From Puniceibacterium sp. IMCC21224 (GTDB lineage Bacteria > Pseudomonadota > Alphaproteobacteria > Rhodobacterales > Rhodobacteraceae), in the NCBI RefSeq assembly GCF_001038505.1, contig NZ_LDPY01000001.1, positions 3,968,001 through 4,032,000 of the forward strand: a DNA stretch of 64,000 bases. Direction: 5' to 3'. Position numbers and translations under genes: made by a program. Shown piece after piece: positions 27,039-36,442 of the stretch. The notes below the pieces were generated by a model that made no database searches, was not told where the DNA came from, and saw only the letters and a list, made by a program, of their open reading frames with translations. Numbering within the stretch: the stretch's first letter is position 1; each line of letters begins with the position of its first letter.

Positions 27039-28565
27039 CTATTTCGATTTGGCCGCTGCGGGTGTCTCAGCCGGTTTGCGGATCACTAGGAAGTAGATAA
27101 AGACCAGCGTCAGCAAGACAAAAAACAGGCTGTCGGGATTGGTCAAGAAGGTGGTCGGATCGCCGTTCGACAGTGCCAGAGATCGGCGCAGGAACTCCTC
27201 AAGATTGGGGCCCAGGATGTAACCCAGCAGCATTGTGATCACCGGAAACCCGTTGCGACGCAGGTAGAAGGCCAGAACCCCCATGCCCAGGGCCATGAAC
27301 ATCTGGAAGGTCGAGTAGGTGGCCACAAAGCTGCCCACGACGGCCAGCAGGGCGATCACAGCATAGAGCACGTCCTTGCGGATCGACACGATGCGGATGA
27401 AATATGGTCCGATCAGGTACAGCGTCAGCGGGATGAGCACCACGGCGCTGAACAGCAGCGCAGCCAGCATCGGCGCGATCAGCCCGGCCTGGTCGGCCAT
27501 CAACTGCGGGCCCGGCTGAATGCCGTTGATGACCAGAACGCCCAGCATGATCGCGGTGATCGGATCGCCAGGAATGCCAAAGGTCAGCATCGGCACCATG
27601 GCCCCGCCGCAGACCGCGTTGTTGGCGCTTTCCGAAGCGGCGATGCCCTGCGGGTTGCCCTTGCCGAACGTTTCCGGTTCGTGCGACGTGCGCACGGCCT
27701 CGGTATAGGCCAGGAACGACCCCATGGATCCCCCCGCACCTGGCAGTGTGCCGACGAAATACCCGATCAGGCACGACTTGAAATAACAGCCAAAGCCGAT
27801 TTTGCGGATGTCCGCAAGCGGCGGCAGAAAGTCCCGGCGCCTGATCTTTGTCTTGCTCGCGGCCGCGGTGGCGGCGCTGATATCGCTGGATGAGTTTGCC
27901 TGCATCAGGATCTCGGCGATGGCGAAGGTACCGATGATGACCGGCATCAGCGCGATCCCGGCAGTCAGGTTGCTGTAGCCATAGGTAAAGCGGGTGATCG
28001 GCTCCATCGCGTCCAGGCCGACGGTGGCCAGCATCAACCCGATACAGGCAGCCAGCCCGGCCTGCGGAATGCGGCCTCTCTGGGCGATCACAACGACGAT
28101 GATCGCGAAAGCCAGAAGGGAAAACTTGCCCGTGGTCTTCACCATGAGCGACAACTGCGCCACGAACGGCGCAAGCGCGATCAGCAACAGCGCACCAACA
28201 GCGCCGCCAAACATCGAGGCCAGCGCGGCGTGGCCCAGAGCCAGGGCGCCTTTGCCCTGCTGTTGCATGGGATAGCCGTCCAGCGCCGTCATCATGGAGG
28301 AAGGCGCGCCGGGAATGTTGATTGTCGTCGCCGTGATCGAGCCGCCGCACATGCCCGCCATATAGATGCTGGCGCAGGCCATCAGCGCGGTTTCGACGCT
28401 AAGCGTGTAGGTCACCGGCAGCAGCAGGGCCATCGCCAGCGTCGCGGTCAGGCCGGGGATGGCGGCGAAGATCGTGCCGATCACGAAGCCCAAGATCACA
28501 TAGGTCAGGTTGACCGGGTCTAGCAGCAGACTGAAGCTGCTGAATACTTGTATAATGAAATCCAT
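27039..28565 (-). CDS. tctA: tripartite tricarboxylate transporter large permease TctA, copy 1
   Basis: 508 residues with about 12 membrane segments. Family motifs are GFVIGTIFAAIPGLTATLAM at the N-terminus, TINIPGAPSSMMTALDG near residue 80, LPGAGGSMGSFLAYTEA near 270, and SESANNAVCGGAMVPMLTFG followed by IPGDPITAIMLG near 315-345. It is the main channel of the TTT system for carboxylate uptake using an ion gradient. Closely related in motif detail to copy 2 (36443-37960). Three bases separate it from tctB. Confidence 0.95.
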   Translation of the reverse strand: MDFIIQVFSSFSLLLDPVNLTYVILGFVIGTIFAAIPGLTATLAMALLLPVTYTLSVETALMACASIYMAGMCGGSITATTINIPGAPSSMMTALDGYPMQQQGKGALALGHAALASMFGGAVGALLLIALAPFVAQLSLMVKTTGKFSLLAFAIIVVVIAQRGRIPQAGLAACIGLMLATVGLDAMEPITRFTYGYSNLTAGIALMPVIIGTFAIAEILMQANSSSDISAATAAASKTKIRRRDFLPPLADIRKIGFGCYFKSCLIGYFVGTLPGAGGSMGSFLAYTEAVRTSHEPETFGKGNPQGIAASESANNAVCGGAMVPMLTFGIPGDPITAIMLGVLVINGIQPGPQLMADQAGLIAPMLAALLFSAVVLIPLTLYLIGPYFIRIVSIRKDVLYAVIALLAVVGSFVATYSTFQMFMALGMGVLAFYLRRNGFPVITMLLGYILGPNLEEFLRRSLALSNGDPTTFLTNPDSLFFVLLTLVFIYFLVIRKPAETPAAAKSK

Positions 28566-28568
28566 GAG

Positions 28569-29018
28569 TTAACCCCAAATCGTCGGCAGGCGGACGCCGA
28601 ACAACAGCTGGAACATCAGATAGGCCAGCCCAACGATCACCGCCGATATGACGGCCTTTTGCACGAACTTTTCGAAGGCCGAGAACAGCAAGATGAGCAC
28701 AAAGACGAAAAGCCACGAAGAAATGAAGTACCCCGCGGTCCTGAACACCGAGATATAGACGAACATCGCCACGGTGACCCACAGGTGGGTGTAGGTGCTG
28801 GGGCCATCCTCGGTTTGCTCCGCAGGAGCCTCGCGCAGTTTTTGCACGATCAGGGTGCTGGCAAAGAGAATGGCTGCGGCGCCTACGAGGAGGGGAAAGA
28901 AAGAGGGCGTCAGGCCTCCGGCAGAAAACGGGTCACCCAAGCTCATGGCCGAGATGAAATACCCAACTGACACGGCAAGCGTGACATAGAGGAACAACAG
29001 GTGCTTGTTCATGAACAT
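28569..29018 (-). CDS. tctB: tripartite tricarboxylate transporter small permease TctB, copy 1
   Basis: 149 residues with four predicted membrane helices (LLFLYVTLAVSVGYFISAM, PLLVGAAAILFASTLIV, LWVTVAMFVYISVFRTAGY, VIVGLAYLMFQLLFGV). The terminal FQLLFGVRLPTIWG resembles the TctB end motif. Start at 29018 is chosen for GGGAG seven bases upstream. Works with TctA in the inner membrane. Confidence 0.88.
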   Translation of the reverse strand: MFMNKHLLFLYVTLAVSVGYFISAMSLGDPFSAGGLTPSFFPLLVGAAAILFASTLIVQKLREAPAEQTEDGPSTYTHLWVTVAMFVYISVFRTAGYFISSWLFVFVLILLFSAFEKFVQKAVISAVIVGLAYLMFQLLFGVRLPTIWG

Positions 29019-29199
29019 CGACGTCTCCCGCGATGATGATGTGGGTGGTGGTGGTGAGAGGCCCGACCGCCGGGGGATCAGAACCATGCAGCCCGCCCCG
29101 TTAGCTTTTCGTCGCAGCGACCGTCTGTGTGCAACGGGGCGCGATTGGTGCCCCGGTGACTGCCCCCGGCCAAAACCGGAGGCATGATTTCATCGGGAA

Positions 29200-30165
29200 T
29201 TACAGGCCCAGATCGTCCATCAGCTTGAACGTCTTGGTCTGCAACCCGTCGACCCACTCGTCGACCCCGTCCGAGCCCAGCCAGTCGGCGGTCACGCCGA
29301 CCTGGGCCAGCCAGTTCTGGAAGTCCTCAGTGTCGTACGCTGCCTTGAAGGTGGTCTCGAGCGTCTCGACCGCCTCGTCCGGGGTGTTTGCCGGGGCGGC
29401 CAGGATCAGGAAGCTGCCGGTTTGCAGGTCGTGGCCCTTGGACTTGATCGTCGGCACGTCGGTATAGGTTTCGTTCTGCACCGAGGACAGTTCGATCACG
29501 CCCTTGGCATCGCCGGATTCAATGATGCCGCTGAAATCGCCCAAGCTGGAGATCGCTGCATCCAGTTCCCCAGAAAGCAGCGCCTCGGCTTCGGCGCTGG
29601 ACGAGCCCGCATAGGTGATGACGTTGAAATCGACGCCAAGCAGCTCTTCGAGCTGGATGACCGAAAGGTAGGGGCCTGAACCCTTGGGTGCCACGCCAAC
29701 GCGCACTTCGCCCGGATTTTCCTTGGCCCGTTCGACCAGTTCCTCGAATGTTTCGATGCCGGTGTGCTTGGATACGACGATGGCGTCCGCTTCGGTGGTG
29801 ATGCGGGCAATCAGCTTCATGTTGTCCAGCGCGTAGCCGGGCACCATCTGACCGCGCGGCAAGGTGATGACGCTGTCATAGGTCAGTACGCCGACCGTGT
29901 GCCCGTCGGGACGCGCGTTGGTCATCTGGATCAGGCCGGTTGCAGTCACGGCACCGGCGATGTTCTCGACGTAGATGGATTTCGGCAGCTCCTGTTCGGC
30001 GATATTGCTGATCTTACGCGAAATGGCGTCGGCGCCGCCGCCCGCCGGCCACGGAACGATCAGGCGAATATCCCGAGTCGGGAAATCAGCCGCAGCGACC
30101 GTCGCACCGATGACCCAGGCGCCAAGCGCCAGCACCATTGTGCTTTTCAGATTTCTTGAAAACAT
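29200..30165 (-). CDS. tctC: TTT system periplasmic substrate-binding protein TctC, copy 1
   Basis: 321 residues with a signal peptide ending near AAADF. The TctC/Bug fold is shown by RDIRLIVPWPAGGGADAISRK at the mature N-terminus and the later GVAPKGSGPYLSVIQLEELLG. It binds an organic acid and delivers it to TctAB. The 181-bp gap to tctB carries GAT and GGT triplet runs near 29031-29055. Related to copy 2 by shared motifs. Confidence 0.92.
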   Translation of the reverse strand: MFSRNLKSTMVLALGAWVIGATVAAADFPTRDIRLIVPWPAGGGADAISRKISNIAEQELPKSIYVENIAGAVTATGLIQMTNARPDGHTVGVLTYDSVITLPRGQMVPGYALDNMKLIARITTEADAIVVSKHTGIETFEELVERAKENPGEVRVGVAPKGSGPYLSVIQLEELLGVDFNVITYAGSSSAEAEALLSGELDAAISSLGDFSGIIESGDAKGVIELSSVQNETYTDVPTIKSKGHDLQTGSFLILAAPANTPDEAVETLETTFKAAYDTEDFQNWLAQVGVTADWLGSDGVDEWVDGLQTKTFKLMDDLGL

Positions 30166-30739
30166 AGATCTGTTCCTCCTTTACAGATGTCGTGGCCAGA
30201 CATGTCTGGCAATTCGTATGGACTTTTCGCAGGGCACATGCCCCGCGCGGCGTCACGCTTGCACTTTCCGGGATGAACAACGTCGGACGCGCGATCGCGC
30301 CCCGATTTTGCGTCATGGCAGAAACCCTGCGCGAATTGACTGTGCAGGCCGCAATCAATTGACCCTTTCACCCCCGCATCACGACGCACCCGCGCTCCGA
30401 ATGCGATTGGCACACCCCTCCCAATATTCCCGAGCTACCCGCTGAAGCGCTCCGCCTTGCGGGCGGGCCTTCGGTGGCGTTCGAGTTATCGTACTTTATT
30501 AATTCTTACAAATCAACATTTCAGTTTACCAATATGCACTATTTTCGGCCAATATCGTCGATATATTAGCTTTCAACATGACTAATTTTGCAACTTTCAG
30601 GACTTAATGTCGAGATCCCCGCAGGATATGATAGTATTTGTAAAATTCCTTCGGCGTCGACACTGCGCTGTGGGCCGACACAGGGGCCCGCAGCCCGGAC
30701 ACCTGTGTCGGCGGGCCTTTCAGCCCTCTTGTAGCGACG
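30166..30739. other. intergenic region upstream of the first tctC
   Basis: 574 bp with no gene. The section 30480-30600 is AT-rich and probably holds the tctC promoter; it contains the perfect palindrome ATATCG-T-CGATAT (30552-30564). The end near the dehydrogenase remnant holds the hairpin described separately. Confidence 0.45.
30674..30712 (-). terminator. GC-rich hairpin below the broken dehydrogenase gene
   Basis: GCCGACACAGG (30674-30684) and CCTGTGTCGGC (30702-30712) form a perfect 11-bp stem with a 17-base loop, about 30 bp beyond the stop at 30740 on the minus strand. The strength and position fit a terminator, although no long U tract follows. Confidence 0.5.
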
Positions 30740-31970
30740 TCACGTACAAACGAGATCCGTCGGCAAAAGCGCCTCGGGCAGGTTCTGATAGCAGACCGGG
30801 CGCAGGAATCGGCGGATAGACAGCGTACCGACCGAGGTGGTGCCAAAGTTGGTGCTGGCTGGATACGGTCCGCCATGCACCATGGAATCGCAGACATCGA
30901 CCCCGGCTGGGAATCCATTGGCCAGCACCCGGCCGACCATGCGCTCGAGCACGGGCAGCACGTCGCGGCCAAGATCGGTGTCGCCATCGTCCAGCTGGAG
31001 CGTCGCAGTCAGCTGACCTTTGAAGCTGGCTGCGATTTCGACCATCTGCACCGCATCCTTGACGCGGATCACCAGGCCAAGTGGGCCAAAAACCTCTTCG
31101 GACAGTTCCCCATTGGACAGCCAGTCGTCGGCCACACCTCGAATAGGTACGGCGCAGCCGAGCGGCCTTCGCAAGAAGTGGTCAGCAGGGATTTCACCCC
31201 CGCCCTTTCGGACACCCGGCGGGCACCGTCGCGGTAAGCGTCCGCCATGCCATCGGTCAACATGGTCTGCGCTGCAACGGTCGTCAGTACCTCGGTCGCC
31301 GCGGCGACAAAGGCATTAGCCTCGGGTCCGTCGATCACAATCGCAATGCCGGGATTGGTGCAGAACTGCCCGGCGCCCATGGTCAGGCTGCCAGCCAGCC
31401 GGCTCCAAGCGCGGAACCGCGCGCGGCGGCGGCCTGCGACAGGACCAACATCGGGTTGACGCTGCCAAGCTCACCGTAGAACGGGATTTGCTCGGAACGT
31501 GCGGCGCACAGATCATAGAGCGCGCGCCCTCCGCCGAGGCTGCCGGTGAACCCGACCTCCTTGATACGCGGAGCCGTCACCAGCGCCGCACCCACGGTAC
31601 GGTCGCCGCCCTGCACCAGGCTAAAGATGCCAGCATCCATGCCCGGCTTGTCCAGTGCCGCAACGATCACATCGCCCACGACTTCGCTGGCGCCCGGATG
31701 GGCGCCGTGCCCCTTAACGACGACTGGACAACCTGCAGCCAGCGCCGCGGCGGTATCCCCCCGGCAACCGAAAAGGCGAGCGGGAAGTTCGAGGCGCCAA
31801 ATACGGCCACCGGACCCGCCGGGCGCTGCATCATTCGCAGATCGGGGCGCGGCAGCAGCTGGCGGTCGGGCAACAGTTTGTCATGACGACGGTCGAGGTA
31901 ATCACCGTCGCGGATAGAGCAGCAAGGCAAAGCTGCGTAGCCTGATCTTTCGCAAGTCGCACTCGGCCGT
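30740..31970 (-). pseudogene. 2,5-dioxovalerate (ketoglutarate semialdehyde) dehydrogenase, 5'-truncated and frameshifted
   Basis: Four reading segments align in order with the intact paralogue at 41841-43373: [26 protein letters not shown] to GELGSVNPM; MGAGQFCTNPG to EGRSAAPYLFEV; and ADDWLSNGELSEEVFGPLG to the end. Each junction needs one extra base: in the G run at 31757-31762, near 31390, and near 31140. The first 110-120 residues have no counterpart upstream, and the region just before GDYLD has a 4-base insertion. So even if some shifts are sequencing errors, the 5' end is gone. Catalytic Cys and Glu motifs are still readable. Confidence 0.85.
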
Positions 31971-32319
31971 TCCTACGGGGGTTATATGATTTACCCTGGC
32001 CGCGACCCCGTGAGCCACACCTATGCCAGCCAGTAGGTGACGACGAGCAGTGAGCTCACGTTCAACATCGCATCAAACCTGCTGGACCGAGACTTTACCG
32101 CAAAGGCGCTGAAACGGAAATGAGCGGCTGACATCCGCTATGCATGGGGTACATGCGAACAATGCCCACAGAAAAGCAGTACGAAACCACGAACGGTCCG
32201 GTCGACGCATGATCGGAGCCCCGCGAAACCTGTTTCTTACCTCATGATCTGGCCCTTCCACCGCGCGCGCCCCTCTGCCATACTCCAATCCAACCAAGAG
32301 CAACAAAAGAGCAGCAGCC
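31971..32319. other. intergenic region upstream of parE
   Basis: About 350 bp without a convincing gene; a breakpoint where the 5' part of the dehydrogenase pseudogene was lost. The last 100 bp should contain the parE promoter. No recognisable RNA or motif was found. Confidence 0.4.
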
Positions 32320-34278
32320 ATGGCCCAAGACCTTCTCTCGGGGCAGCAGCCCGATACCTATGACGCCTCGTCGATTCAGGTGCTCGAGGACATGGAGCAC
32401 GTGCGCCTGCGCCCCGGCATGTATATCGGCGGTAAGGATGACCGCGCGCTGCACCACATGGTCGCCGAAATCATCGACAACTCGATGGACGAGGCCGTCG
32501 CCGGTCACGCCACTTGGATCGAGGTTGAGTTGCATGAAAACGGCCATGTTACCATACGTGACAACGGTCGTGGCATCCCCACCGGGCCGCACCCCAAGGA
32601 CCCGTCCAAATCCGCGCTGGAGATCATCTTCTGTACTCTGAATGCGGGCGGTAAGTTCAGTGGTGACAGCTACGAGACGTCGGGCGGTTTGCATGGCGTC
32701 GGCTCATCCGTTGTCAACGCGCTGTCCGATCATCTGCGGGTCGAAGTGGCGCGCAACAAGGAACTCTTTGCCATGGAGTTCTCGCGCGGGATTCCACAGG
32801 GCAAGCTGGAAAAGATCGGAGCCGCCCCCAACCGACGCGGCACAGCCGTCACCTTTCACCCCGACCCCGAGATCTTTGGCACGCTGAAACTAAAACCCGC
32901 GCGGCTCTTTGCCATGGCGCGGTCCAAGGCCTACCTGTTTTCCGGCGTCAAAATCCGCTGGAAGACCGCGATCACCGATGGCGACACGCCGACAGAGGCT
33001 GAATTCCACTTTCCCGGCGGTCTGGCGGACTATCTGGCCGACACCATGGGCAGCGCCACAACCTATGCCGACAAACCGTTTGCCGGCAAAGTCGAGTTCC
33101 GCGAAAAATACGGACAACCCGGCAAGGTAGAGTGGGCAATCAACTGGACCCCATCGCGCGACGGCTTTATCCAGTCCTATTGCAACACCGTCCCCACGCC
33201 CGAGGGCGGCACCCACGAGGCCGGATTCTGGGCCGCGATCCTCAAGGGGATCAAGGCCTATGGCGAGTTGGTGAGCAACAAGAAAGCTGCCACCATCACG
33301 CGCGATGACCTGATCACGGGGGCCGGGGCGCTGGTGTCCTGCTTTATTCGCGAGCCGGAGTTCGTTGGCCAGACCAAGGACCGGCTGGCGACAACCGAAG
33401 CATCGCGCATGGTCGAAGGCGCCGTGCGCGACCATTTCGATAATTGGTTGGCGGCGGATACCAAATCGGCGGGCGCGATCCTAGATTTCCTCGTCCTGCG
33501 CGCAGAAGAGCGGATGCGGCGGCGCCAAGAGAAAGAGACCGCCCGCAAAACCGCGACCAAAAAACTGCGCCTGCCCGGCAAACTGACCGACTGCACCGCC
33601 AAGAACCGCCAGGGCACCGAACTGTTCATCGTCGAGGGCGATTCGGCCGGCGGGTCCGCCAAGGGCGCGCGCAACCGCGAGAATCAGGCGCTGCTGCCGC
33701 TCAAGGGCAAGATCCTTAACGTGCTCGGCGCGGCCTCGTCCAAGCTGGGGTCAAATGCCGAGATTTCAGACCTCTGCGAAGCGCTGGGGGTCGGCATGGG
33801 CTCACGCTTTGTTCTCGACGATCTGCGCTATGACAAGATCATCATCATGACCGACGCGGACGTGGATGGCGCGCATATCGCGGCGCTGCTGATGACGTTC
33901 TTTTTCACCCAGATGCGACCGCTGATCGACAACGGCCACCTCTATCTGGCCTGCCCGCCGCTCTATCGGCTAACGCAGGGCGCGACGCGGCTCTATGTGG
34001 CGGACGATGCCGAGAAAGATTTGTGGATGGAAAAGGGTCTGGGCGGCAAAGGCAAAATCGACGTGCAACGGTTCAAAGGTCTGGGTGAGATGGACGCCAA
34101 GGACCTCAAGGACACCACGATGCACCCCGCCACGCGCAAGCTGATCCGGGTGACAATCGACGAAGACGAACCGGGCGAGACCGGAGATCTGGTCGAGCGC
34201 CTGATGGGGAAGAAGCCGGAGTTGCGGTATCAGTATATCCAAGAGAACGCGCGGTTTGTGGAGGAGTTGGATGTTTGA
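32320..34278 (+). CDS. parE: DNA topoisomerase IV subunit B
   Basis: 652 residues; the ATPase subunit that, with ParC, decatenates daughter chromosomes. GHKL ATPase motifs: EIIDNSMDEAVAGH near residue 53, DNGRGIP near 84, TSGGLHGVGSSVVNAL near 125. Toprim: EGDSAGGSAKGARNR near 439 and TDADVDGAHIAALL near 510. The PLKGKILNV strand is also present. Length is normal. It is the one clearly essential gene inside the accessory region and is followed after 20-30 bp by IS debris. Confidence 0.95.
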   Translation: MAQDLLSGQQPDTYDASSIQVLEDMEHVRLRPGMYIGGKDDRALHHMVAEIIDNSMDEAVAGHATWIEVELHENGHVTIRDNGRGIPTGPHPKDPSKSALEIIFCTLNAGGKFSGDSYETSGGLHGVGSSVVNALSDHLRVEVARNKELFAMEFSRGIPQGKLEKIGAAPNRRGTAVTFHPDPEIFGTLKLKPARLFAMARSKAYLFSGVKIRWKTAITDGDTPTEAEFHFPGGLADYLADTMGSATTYADKPFAGKVEFREKYGQPGKVEWAINWTPSRDGFIQSYCNTVPTPEGGTHEAGFWAAILKGIKAYGELVSNKKAATITRDDLITGAGALVSCFIREPEFVGQTKDRLATTEASRMVEGAVRDHFDNWLAADTKSAGAILDFLVLRAEERMRRRQEKETARKTATKKLRLPGKLTDCTAKNRQGTELFIVEGDSAGGSAKGARNRENQALLPLKGKILNVLGAASSKLGSNAEISDLCEALGVGMGSRFVLDDLRYDKIIIMTDADVDGAHIAALLMTFFFTQMRPLIDNGHLYLACPPLYRLTQGATRLYVADDAEKDLWMEKGLGGKGKIDVQRFKGLGEMDAKDLKDTTMHPATRKLIRVTIDEDEPGETGDLVERLMGKKPELRYQYIQENARFVEELDV

Positions 34279-34308
34279 TCGAAACTCTAATTCAAAATGG
34301 TCCAGTTT

Positions 34309-34668
34309 TTAGGGGGCAGAGCAGTAATCGTATCGCCAGAGCGCCAATCTTCTTCGGGCGTGATCTAACGTATCGAAGATCTCCTCAGTCAACAGCTCGT
34401 CTCGCAGGCTGCCATTGAAGCTTTCGATGAAGCCATTCTGCTGGGATTTTCCGGGGTCGATATAATGCCGATCCACGTCGTTATCCCCGGCCCATTTCAA
34501 GATCGCGCGACTGGTAAACTCCGTTCCATTATCACTGACAATACCAGCTGGCTTTCCATAAAGGCGCACAAATGCATCAAGCTCCCGTGCAACCCGAGCG
34601 CCAGAGATACTGGTGTCAGCCATCAAGCACAGGTTCTCGCGGCAGCAATCGTCGTTGACCTGCTCCCC
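34309..34668 (-). pseudogene. IS3-family transposase OrfB fragment
   Basis: Reading on the minus strand gives [30 protein letters not shown], then [20 protein letters not shown] and the DDE Glu region [18 protein letters not shown], ending early at RYDYCSAP. Both the N-terminal half and the C-terminal tail of OrfB are missing. A GTCCAGTTTTTAGGGGGCA segment near 34300 is probably the right end of the element. Remnant. Confidence 0.8.
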
Positions 34669-34720
34669 TGAAAAGTCCGGCGTTTTTGGTTAGCCTGTTC
34701 TCCAACTGAGGAGACAGAAG

Positions 34721-34815
34721 ATTAAGAGAAGCCGTTTCAGCGAAGAACAGATCATTGGGATATTGAAAGAGCATCAAGCTGGGCTTGGTGTAGCGCGACA
34801 ATCTGGATTAGAAGA
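34721..34815 (+). pseudogene. IS3-family OrfA N-terminal fragment
   Basis: ATT AAG AGA follows a good GAGGAGACAGAAG ribosome site, then SRFSEEQIIGILKEHQAGLG, the start of an IS3 OrfA of a type different from the intact copy at 35042. Similarity stops after about 30 codons. It faces away from the OrfB fragment, and a terminal-repeat-like GTCCGGCGTTTTTGG lies between them near 34677. The start codon is ATT where ATG is usual. Confidence 0.6.
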
Positions 34816-35041
34816 GCGCGTCAATCAGGATGAGAATCCTTGGTTGCGACGTTGGAGAAGATGCCGCCCTTTTCTGTCGCGATCAAGGTGTTTGTGATTT
34901 TGATTGTCGCGGCGCGTCGATCAGTTTTGACGTTGGCTGGAGTTGCCTTTTGAGCGGGCCGCCCTGGCCCGGGTAATCCCCCCCGAAAGTAAGGGGCTGC
35001 GGAAGTAGAATTTTCTCGGCAAGATGCATGAGGAGATTCAG

Positions 35042-35305
35042 ATGAAGATGACGAGATACAGTGAGCCGCAGATCCTTGCGATCCTGCGCCAGGCCGAAGG
35101 CGGTGTTCCGGTGGCCGAGCTTTGCCGCGAACATGGTATGAGCACAGCGTCCTTTTACAAATGGCGGGCGAAGTATGGCGGGATGGATGCTTCAATGATC
35201 GCGCAGACCAAGGCGCTTGAAGACGAGAACCGACGCCTGAAGAAGATGTTCGCAGAGTTGAGCATGCAGAACGAGTTGCTGAAGGAAGCCCTTGGAAAAA
35301 AGTGA
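35042..35305 (+). CDS. IS3-family transposase OrfA
   Basis: 87 residues. Helix-turn-helix: [20 protein letters not shown] and [20 protein letters not shown], followed by a leucine-zipper-like helix [19 protein letters not shown]. Start at 35042 has AGGAG six bases upstream. It ends within the A6G slippery run where ribosomes can shift into orfB. Confidence 0.9.
   Translation: MKMTRYSEPQILAILRQAEGGVPVAELCREHGMSTASFYKWRAKYGGMDASMIAQTKALEDENRRLKKMFAELSMQNELLKEALGKK
35296..35302 (+). promoter_or_regulatory. programmed -1 frameshift site A-AAA-AAG
   Basis: In the orfA frame the codons are GGA AAA AAG TGA, so the heptamer A AAA AAG is placed correctly for -1 slippage, producing the OrfAB fusion transposase well known for IS3 elements. 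The orfA stop follows at once. Confidence 0.75.
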
Positions 35306-36129
35306 CTGGGCCATCTCAGCGACGAGAGATGGCCGCAACGGCGGTAGAGCGACGCGGGGTCAGTGTCGCCGTGGCGTGCCGCACCTTTGGGGTTAGCGAG
35401 ACCTGCTATCGCTACAGCCCGCTTCTGAGCGATGAGAACGAACAGATTGCCGATTTGCTTGTCGGGCTGACGGATACGAGGAAGACTTGGGGCTTCGGAC
35501 TTTGCTATCTGCACCTGCGCAACGTCAAAGGTCATCCGTGGAACCATAAGCGGGTCTATCGCATCTATTGCGCGCTGGAACTGAACCTGCGGATTAAGCC
35601 CCGCAAACGGCTAAAGCGGGATAAACCCGACGCGCTGGCGGTACCCGAGGCCCCCAACATGACCTGGTCGATGGACTTTATGGCCGACAGGCTGAGCGAC
35701 GGTCGTCAGTTTCGACTGCTGAACGTGCTGGACGACTTCAACCGCGAAGGGCTTGGCATTGAGGTCGACTTTTCATTGCCTGCTGAACGCGTGATCCGGA
35801 GCCTCGATCGCATCATCGAATGGCGTGGCAAGCCCGGCACGATCCGGGTCGATAATGGCCCTGAATACATCAGCATCAAGCTGCTGGAATGGGCTGAGAA
35901 ACAAGGTGTTACCCTCCAGCACATCCAACCAGGACAGCCCCAGCAGAACGCCTACATCGAACGTTACAACCGCACCGTCAGGAATGAATGGCTGGACCAA
36001 CACATCATCGAAAACATCGAGGAGGCCCAAGACTTCGCCACGCAATGGCTCTGGACTTACAACAACGACCGCCCGAACATGGGCATCGGCGGCATCACAC
36101 CCGCACAGAAACTGAAAATGGCCGCGTAA
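35302..36129 (+). CDS. IS3-family transposase OrfB (integrase core)
   Basis: 275 residues. The DDE catalytic residues are Asp in [10 protein letters not shown], Asp in [11 protein letters not shown] and Glu in [30 protein letters not shown] is the usual C-terminal motif. Mainly made as a fusion with OrfA by -1 frameshifting. Intact. Confidence 0.92.
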   Translation: MTGPSQRREMAATAVERRGVSVAVACRTFGVSETCYRYSPLLSDENEQIADLLVGLTDTRKTWGFGLCYLHLRNVKGHPWNHKRVYRIYCALELNLRIKPRKRLKRDKPDALAVPEAPNMTWSMDFMADRLSDGRQFRLLNVLDDFNREGLGIEVDFSLPAERVIRSLDRIIEWRGKPGTIRVDNGPEYISIKLLEWAEKQGVTLQHIQPGQPQQNAYIERYNRTVRNEWLDQHIIENIEEAQDFATQWLWTYNNDRPNMGIGGITPAQKLKMAA

Positions 36130-36170
36130 GTTCTACGGCTGCACCCCATTAAAAATGGGGGGATTACCCC

Positions 36171-36275
36171 CCACCCTCCGCTCATCGGCATCAGGTGTCT
36201 GAATGCGGAATTTTGCTCCGCGACGGTCAGATCATCAGACCGTGTCTGGGGTCATTTTGTCTCCGGGATTCACAG
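36171..36275. repeat. 105-bp dispersed repeat, copy A
   Basis: Matches 57844-57948 over 105 bp from CCACCCTC to GGGATTCACAG with scattered substitutions. It contains stems GCGGA/TCCGC (36205-36221) and CGGTC/GACCG (36224-36242) that are kept in both copies while loop bases differ. Probably the end of an unidentified mobile element. The IS3 element abuts its left side. The following 36276-36442 shows nothing further. Confidence 0.7.
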
Positions 36276-36442
36276 CCAGAGAAGGCAGCGAGTTTTGGGT
36301 CAGGCTTCCTGTCGAACGTTGACGTTGTCACGGACCCGGTTCAACAATTTGGACGCTGATGCGCCTTATATTTGGGACGACAGGCGCCGAGTTTTCCTCT
36401 TCAGCCGGGGGCATTGCCAGCTGAACAACTTGGCAATGCCGG

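Larger units (their letters stand above)
34971..36169 (+). mobile_element. complete IS3-family insertion sequence (about 1.2 kb)
   Basis: The left end GGGTAATCCCCCC (34971) and the right end, read inward from 36169 as GGGTAATCCCCCC, form terminal inverted repeats that extend imperfectly for about 40 bp (both contain GGGG-TGC and GTAGAA). The element carries overlapping orfA and orfB with a slippery frameshift site. CCC at 34968-34970 and 36170-36172 may be the 3-bp target duplication. Probably active. It is inserted exactly at the edge of a 105-bp dispersed repeat. Confidence 0.85.

Noticed and set aside
35296..35302. Frameshift in the intact IS3 element treated as an error
   Set aside because: The A-AAA-AAG site just before the orfA stop is the normal programmed frameshift of IS3 elements.
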